From Siphonodentalium dalli (Eukaryota > Mollusca > Scaphopoda > Gadilida > Siphonodentaliidae), in assembly GCA_032622095.1 (NCBI GenBank), contig CP136062.1:55161849-55225848 (forward strand): a stretch of DNA of 64,000 nucleotides, written 5' to 3'. A model generated the notes under the pieces. The model saw only the letters and a list, made by a program, of their open reading frames with translations, had not been told where the DNA came from and made no database searches. Below are positions 36,976-42,900 of the stretch, piece after piece. Each line of letters starts with the position of its first letter. Position 1 is the stretch's first letter. Position numbers and translations under genes: made by a program.

Positions 36976-39900
36976 TATTTTTTATTTTTTTTAGGGCCGA
37001 TTTTACTGACCGTAAATTAGGGCCGATCAGATCGGCCCCTGGCACTGAAAGGGTTAACACTAGAATCATGTTGATGGTAATTTTTCAACGCAGTCTCACA
37101 GTGGTTCTAACACGGTCGAGAGAGACACTTATTTTGAGAATATTTTATTCATGTGTATGTTTTTAACAGAATTAAGAAACAACCGTATTAAGCTCTCATC
37201 TAGTGGTCACCCAGAGGATCATTATGAAGATTTGTGATGATCGGAAGAGGGATGTGGCTGTAGGGTGTCCCAAGGATTTAGTTATGCAAAGAGTAAAATC
37301 CAAGATGGCTGCCAGCGGCCATGTTTTTCAATGAAATTCAGAATTGTGGGCTGCAGGGTGTGCCAAAAGATTCAGAAGTGAATTCCAAGATGGCTGCTAG
37401 TGGCCATGTTACCAGTAACAAAATTCTGGAAAAATTATTAGCTCCCGTCTAGAGGTCAACACGAGGATTGATATGAAACTTGGTGACGGTTGGATGAGGG
37501 ATGTGCCACCGATGTGGCCTGTACGGTGTGCCAAAGGAAATTGTTGATGGACGCACGATGGATTCCAACCCGTGACAATAGCTTAAACTTGACTTTGTCA
37601 ATTTGAGCTAACAATATAGGAGTGAAGTAACAAAACAAACCTCATATTGTCCACAAAACAGTCAATCACTAGAGGTGCTAACTCCTCCAAATTGAGCCAT
37701 AAACTGAAGTAATCAGTTGTTTTCTCCGTACAGAAGTAATGTACGACTTTCGTCTTGTTTAGTTTGGCTTCTATTTGACTGCCACCATCACCAGGAACTG
37801 GAAAATTAATACGAGGAATATTGGGTATCCAAATAATATTTCAATATCCAAGTAAGGCAAAACGACAAACCTCATATTGTCCACAAAACAGTCGATCACT
37901 AGAGGTGCGAACTCTTCCAAATTGAGCCATAAACTGAAGTAATCAGTTGTTTTCTTTATACAGAAGTAATGTACGACTTTTGGCTTGTTTAGTTTGGCTT
38001 CTATTTGACTTCCACCATCACCAGGAACTGGAAAATTTAATATGATGAATGCAGGGTATCTAAATTAATATATTAAATGAGAAAAGCAAAGTATCTGAAT
38101 TAATATATTAGTAAATGAGGAATGCATGGTAATTATTAATAAAATTAATAAATTAAATGAGGAATGCATGGTAACTAAATTAATAAATTAAATGAGGAAT
38201 ACATGGAAACAAAATTAATAAATTAAATGAGGAATGCATGGTAACTAAATTAATAAATTAAATTAGGAATGCATGGAACCTAAATTAATAAATTAAACGA
38301 GAATTACAGGGTATCTAAATTAATAATATTAAATGAGGAATGCAGAGTATCTAAATTAATTTATTAATAAATTAAATGAGAATTACAGGGTATCTAAATT
38401 AATAATATTAAATGAGGAATGCAGGGTATCTAAATTAATTAAAGGTCAGCCGACCACAGTGTCCCCCGATAAATGGCAAGTCGATGCTGCTTTGTTAAAG
38501 AAATTGAAAAAAAGTTTTGTTGAAATTTTCTAAGTTGAAAAGGGTTAATAATTTTTCTGTCATCTATATACATGTCGCACATCTCCAATATGTGGGTAAC
38601 AATACTCTGAAGTTTCAAATATCTACGATCAAAACTGTTGGAGGAGTTGATTACGCCATGAAGGTACCCTCATACAGAAAATTATAACAAAAAAATTTAA
38701 GTCGAAAGGCCCATAACTCTGGGAAAGATCATTGGATCAAACTCAAATTCGATCTTGACCTGTATTTTGATATGAACGACCCACAAAAAAACAGAATTTC
38801 CAACTAAACAATCCAAACTTGTGTTATCCTACGGAAACCAAAGAAAAACAAGAATTTTTTTATTTTCTAAGTCGAAAAGCCCATAACTCTGAGAAAAAAT
38901 CATCGAATCAAACTCATATTCGAACTTTACCTGTATTTTTATATCAATGACTCACAAAAAAAATGAATGTTCAATTAAAGGATCCAAACTTGAGATATCA
39001 TCCGGAAACCGAAAAGTGAAAAAAGGGAAATAACTCCATAAAAGAACATCGGATCAAACCCATAATTGCAGAGCACCTGTATTCTTGGTTGAGACACCTA
39101 CATACCAAGTTTCAATCAAATCGGATGATCATTACTGGATTTATAACTCCAGACGGACGGACTGACGCGGCTGATTACATGTACAATAGTCCTAAAATTT
39201 TGGGGAACAATTAAATGAAGACGGCAGGGTATCTAAATTAAATGAGCACTACTGAGGGAAAGGAAGGGGTGCGAAGTACACAACCGAAACAACACCTTTT
39301 GAGTGCATTCAAACATCAAAATCCTTGAAAATAAAAAGACTGGAAACAGCTGCCAGTGCCGGAAAGCAATTTCTTCGGAAATGGTACGAAATTTCCGATT
39401 ATAAATCATGTCTAGTATTTGAAAATTTGGATTGTGCTTAAATTCTATAGGATACAACAAATCTCGACTTATCATGTTCTTCTCAGGGATGTGGCAACAG
39501 GGTTTTGGGGGGGGGGGGGGTGGGTGTCCCACAACCCTCCAAATTTTGTCAAATGTTCAACAGTTGGAAATTTCATAACCTGACACAACATTAGTTGGAA
39601 ATTTCACACCAACAATATGTTGAAATTGTTCTTGTAGTTTGATTTTCAAACAATTTATTAGTAGGAAACTTTTAAGACCAACATTTGCATATTCTCCTAA
39701 ATAATTGACTGAGAATGTCATCAGTTAGAAATTTGCCGACCTTATGTGGGTGTCAGGTAAGGAATTTCCAACACTTGGCAAGCTTGTGTCCTTGTCCCCC
39801 CCCCCCCCTGGCCAGTCAAAAACTGGTAATTATTCAGGGGGGGGGGGGGGGGTCAGGAAAAAAATTACAAATACAAGGTGGAAATTGTGTTTTTCAGTTT

Positions 39901-42900
39901 TGGGGACCCACCACCCCGGGAGCGTGAGTTTTTTCCATCCAGGTCTGGGACACCCACCCCCAAAATTGATGAAAATCTGGTAAATTCTACTAAATAATGT
40001 GTTGTTGGCAGGGTAAGGGTCTCTCATTGTATCTGCACCGGAACTGAGAAAACGCTGATCAAGTACACCCACAAAAAATAAACAAACAAAGCACATGGCT
40101 GAAAAATATGCCAACAAAACCTTTAAAAACCCAAATATTTATGGTTATAAAGGTAAAATACCCACTTTAACAGGATAGTTGTGTCCCTTATTAGCAATAG
40201 GTTAAAATATGTGCATGTGTAAAGTAAAAACACCATCAATTTGATTAAATAAACATTTCCAGTCCTCTCCATGTCGGAAATCACTGGTGAGCAATGAGGA
40301 GCTCCCCTTAAAATCATTCTTGGCGAGTGGCGAGCAGCTCTCCTACAAAATGTATAGGCGAGAAGTATCCCAGCAGGAGATGCTGAAGGCATCTCCCGAA
40401 GGCCTGAGGGGGAAAGAGTACGGGAGGGGGTCAGGGGGCTTCCCCGGAAAATTTTGAAAATTAGATGCTCTGAGATTGAATCTGGAGCCTTTTAATGCTC
40501 CAATCAGTGAACAACACGTTATTTTGTGACTTACGTCACTGTAGTCATGTATCGACATCGACCATGTACTTCGACCACGTGGTCACTGTATTTATCGTTT
40601 ATTCAATATCTTGACTGATATCATTATAATATAAACAAATGAGGCCAATGGTTTTTTGACAGCTGGCCACATTGCTAATAGTACACAAGCAATTATGTTG
40701 GTATATTTGAAATAAAGTTATCTGATATATTACGCACATTTGAAGCATCTGTATTCTGAGTTATCAACAGTATTTTATTGAACCACGTGGTCTCTGTTTG
40801 TTGTGCAGAAATTGTAGTGCCGATGTGAATTGGAATCAGTTCGATTTTGAATTAATTCCTCGATCTATTTTAGTAAATAGCGCATATAATAAAAATACCG
40901 GAATTATCTCATTCGTGGTCACAGTGAGATACTGGAATCATCACTCGTGGCCTTTGTGGCCTAAAAGGCCACTCGTGATGATTCCAGTATCTCACTGTGA
41001 CCACTCTGACATGAGATACTTCCGGTATTCACTCAAAACACGCAGGTATCCTCTATGTATAATAAGTTAAAAAAGCCATGATAAACTATGAGAAAAGATG
41101 AGAATGGATTTTTTTTCATTGCAATTTTTTTCCTCGACCAAAACCGGACCCACCCCATGGTTTCAACTGTTAAAGGGAGAAATTGTGGACAAAAAATTAA
41201 AATATAGAGCCCCCCCCTCACTTGTATAAGGCTATAGCATGCACGACTATATAAATCTGATTGTTTCAATTCATTTTGAAGCTGTAATTTGTCTTAGAAA
41301 TGATTTTGGAAAAAAATTGCATGACATCAGAAAAAATCTGCATTCCGGGCTCGGGGACACCCACCCACCCGGTCCTTGTATCCTGTATTTTTTTTCCGAC
41401 CCCCCCCCCCCCCCCACCCGATTATTTGGAATTTTTCAACCATAGTAGGGAGTGTCAGGTAGGAAAAAGAAGAAATAGAACATGTCAATGTTATGCCTTT
41501 TTTTTTAAATGTTTGATTCTATTTAAATAAAAGCTAAACATGAGGGGTGAAGGAATAGACCTATCAGGCTATTCGACCATCCCAGGGTTCGCCCCCTATA
41601 AACACTACTTCGCAGATATCATAACCAATCTTATAGAATCTTCACAATGTGTCTTACTGGCCTCCGTTACTCTTGTGGAGTGAGTTTGTGTAGTACCGGT
41701 ATTCGATCTTTTAAAGATTGAAATGAATAAATAATGGACACAGTGGACACATTACCAATGGCAATGTGTTCCGATGACGTAACAAGTTTTCAACATGTGG
41801 TCAGCATTTGTTTCACTACTGTGAGAAAAATTGGCACTCCAATATACACCTAATTCACCAACAGTACTAGCAATGCCCTAAGTAATCGACTCCTTAAACA
41901 CAGCAGAATTATGGGTAACTTTTCAGGATTTAGTCGGAAATATGGCTTGTTGCCATTCATCGGAAAGCTCTCGGGGAGAGCTTTCCGATGAATGGCAACA
42001 AGACATATTTCCACCTAAATCCTGAAAGTTACCCATAATTCTACTGTTTTTAAGGAGTCGATTACTTAGGGCATTACTGTATATATAATAAAGCTAACTA
42101 GTGCTCAAAAATATGATGAGAACAATGGATGGTCCTTGCAGAGCTCTGTATTAAAGTGCAGGGAAAAACCAGGACAAAGCAAAAGAAAACGAATGGCAAA
42201 GAAAACAACGACACTCCTTTCAAGTAATGTTTCCAGGACCGGACAGTAAATTAAAACAAAGACTGAAACAATAAAATTTTAAGATATGTATCCAAATAAT
42301 TCTTATTCAATAAAATCTTCCCAAACGAATACCTCAATATCTTGGTTCGCCCCACCTACTCATGTGAAACATATTGAACCTAACTGTAATTTGACCATTT
42401 GGAATCACTTACGTGTACTAGTAATAAAACATAATTAGAAACGATCGCTTATCGTGTGGTGACTATAGAATGAAACTCAAATACTTTGTGTGTGAAATTT
42501 GCTGGGAGGGGCCGACCTTTGTGATTGTTATCCACGCTCTGGAAGTTTGCTGAAACATAGCTTCCTTAACATTAGATTCTCTTTATTAGGCAGTCTGTCG
42601 TGCATTTCTACTTTTACATGTACATGTATATTGTTTTTATGTTTGGCTATTCAGAACACTGAAATTTATCGCTACACTCACAAATACATGTATTATAACA
42701 TGACTATGATGACATCGTTGAGAACTGTGCTCGTATTGAATACATTGTGCTCATTTGACATTACCAGTTGTTTATGGTCCACTTTATTAACGTATTAAAC
42801 AATTACATCACCCGATGCCTGAATCGACCAGCTACAGCAGTTAATCATCACATGGCCAATAGGCCATTTATATAATACAGAATACTTCAACTGGTTTTAT

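Larger units (their letters stand above)
37630..38070 (-). repeat. Tandem duplication of exon 2 with flanking intron (230-bp unit)
   Basis: The exon copies are exactly 230 bp apart. The intron sequence before each acceptor is also homologous: GGAATATTGGGTATCC follows copy 2a and GAATGCAGGGTATCTAAATT follows copy 2b on the plus strand. So the unit was exon plus part of intron 1. Confidence 0.88.
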
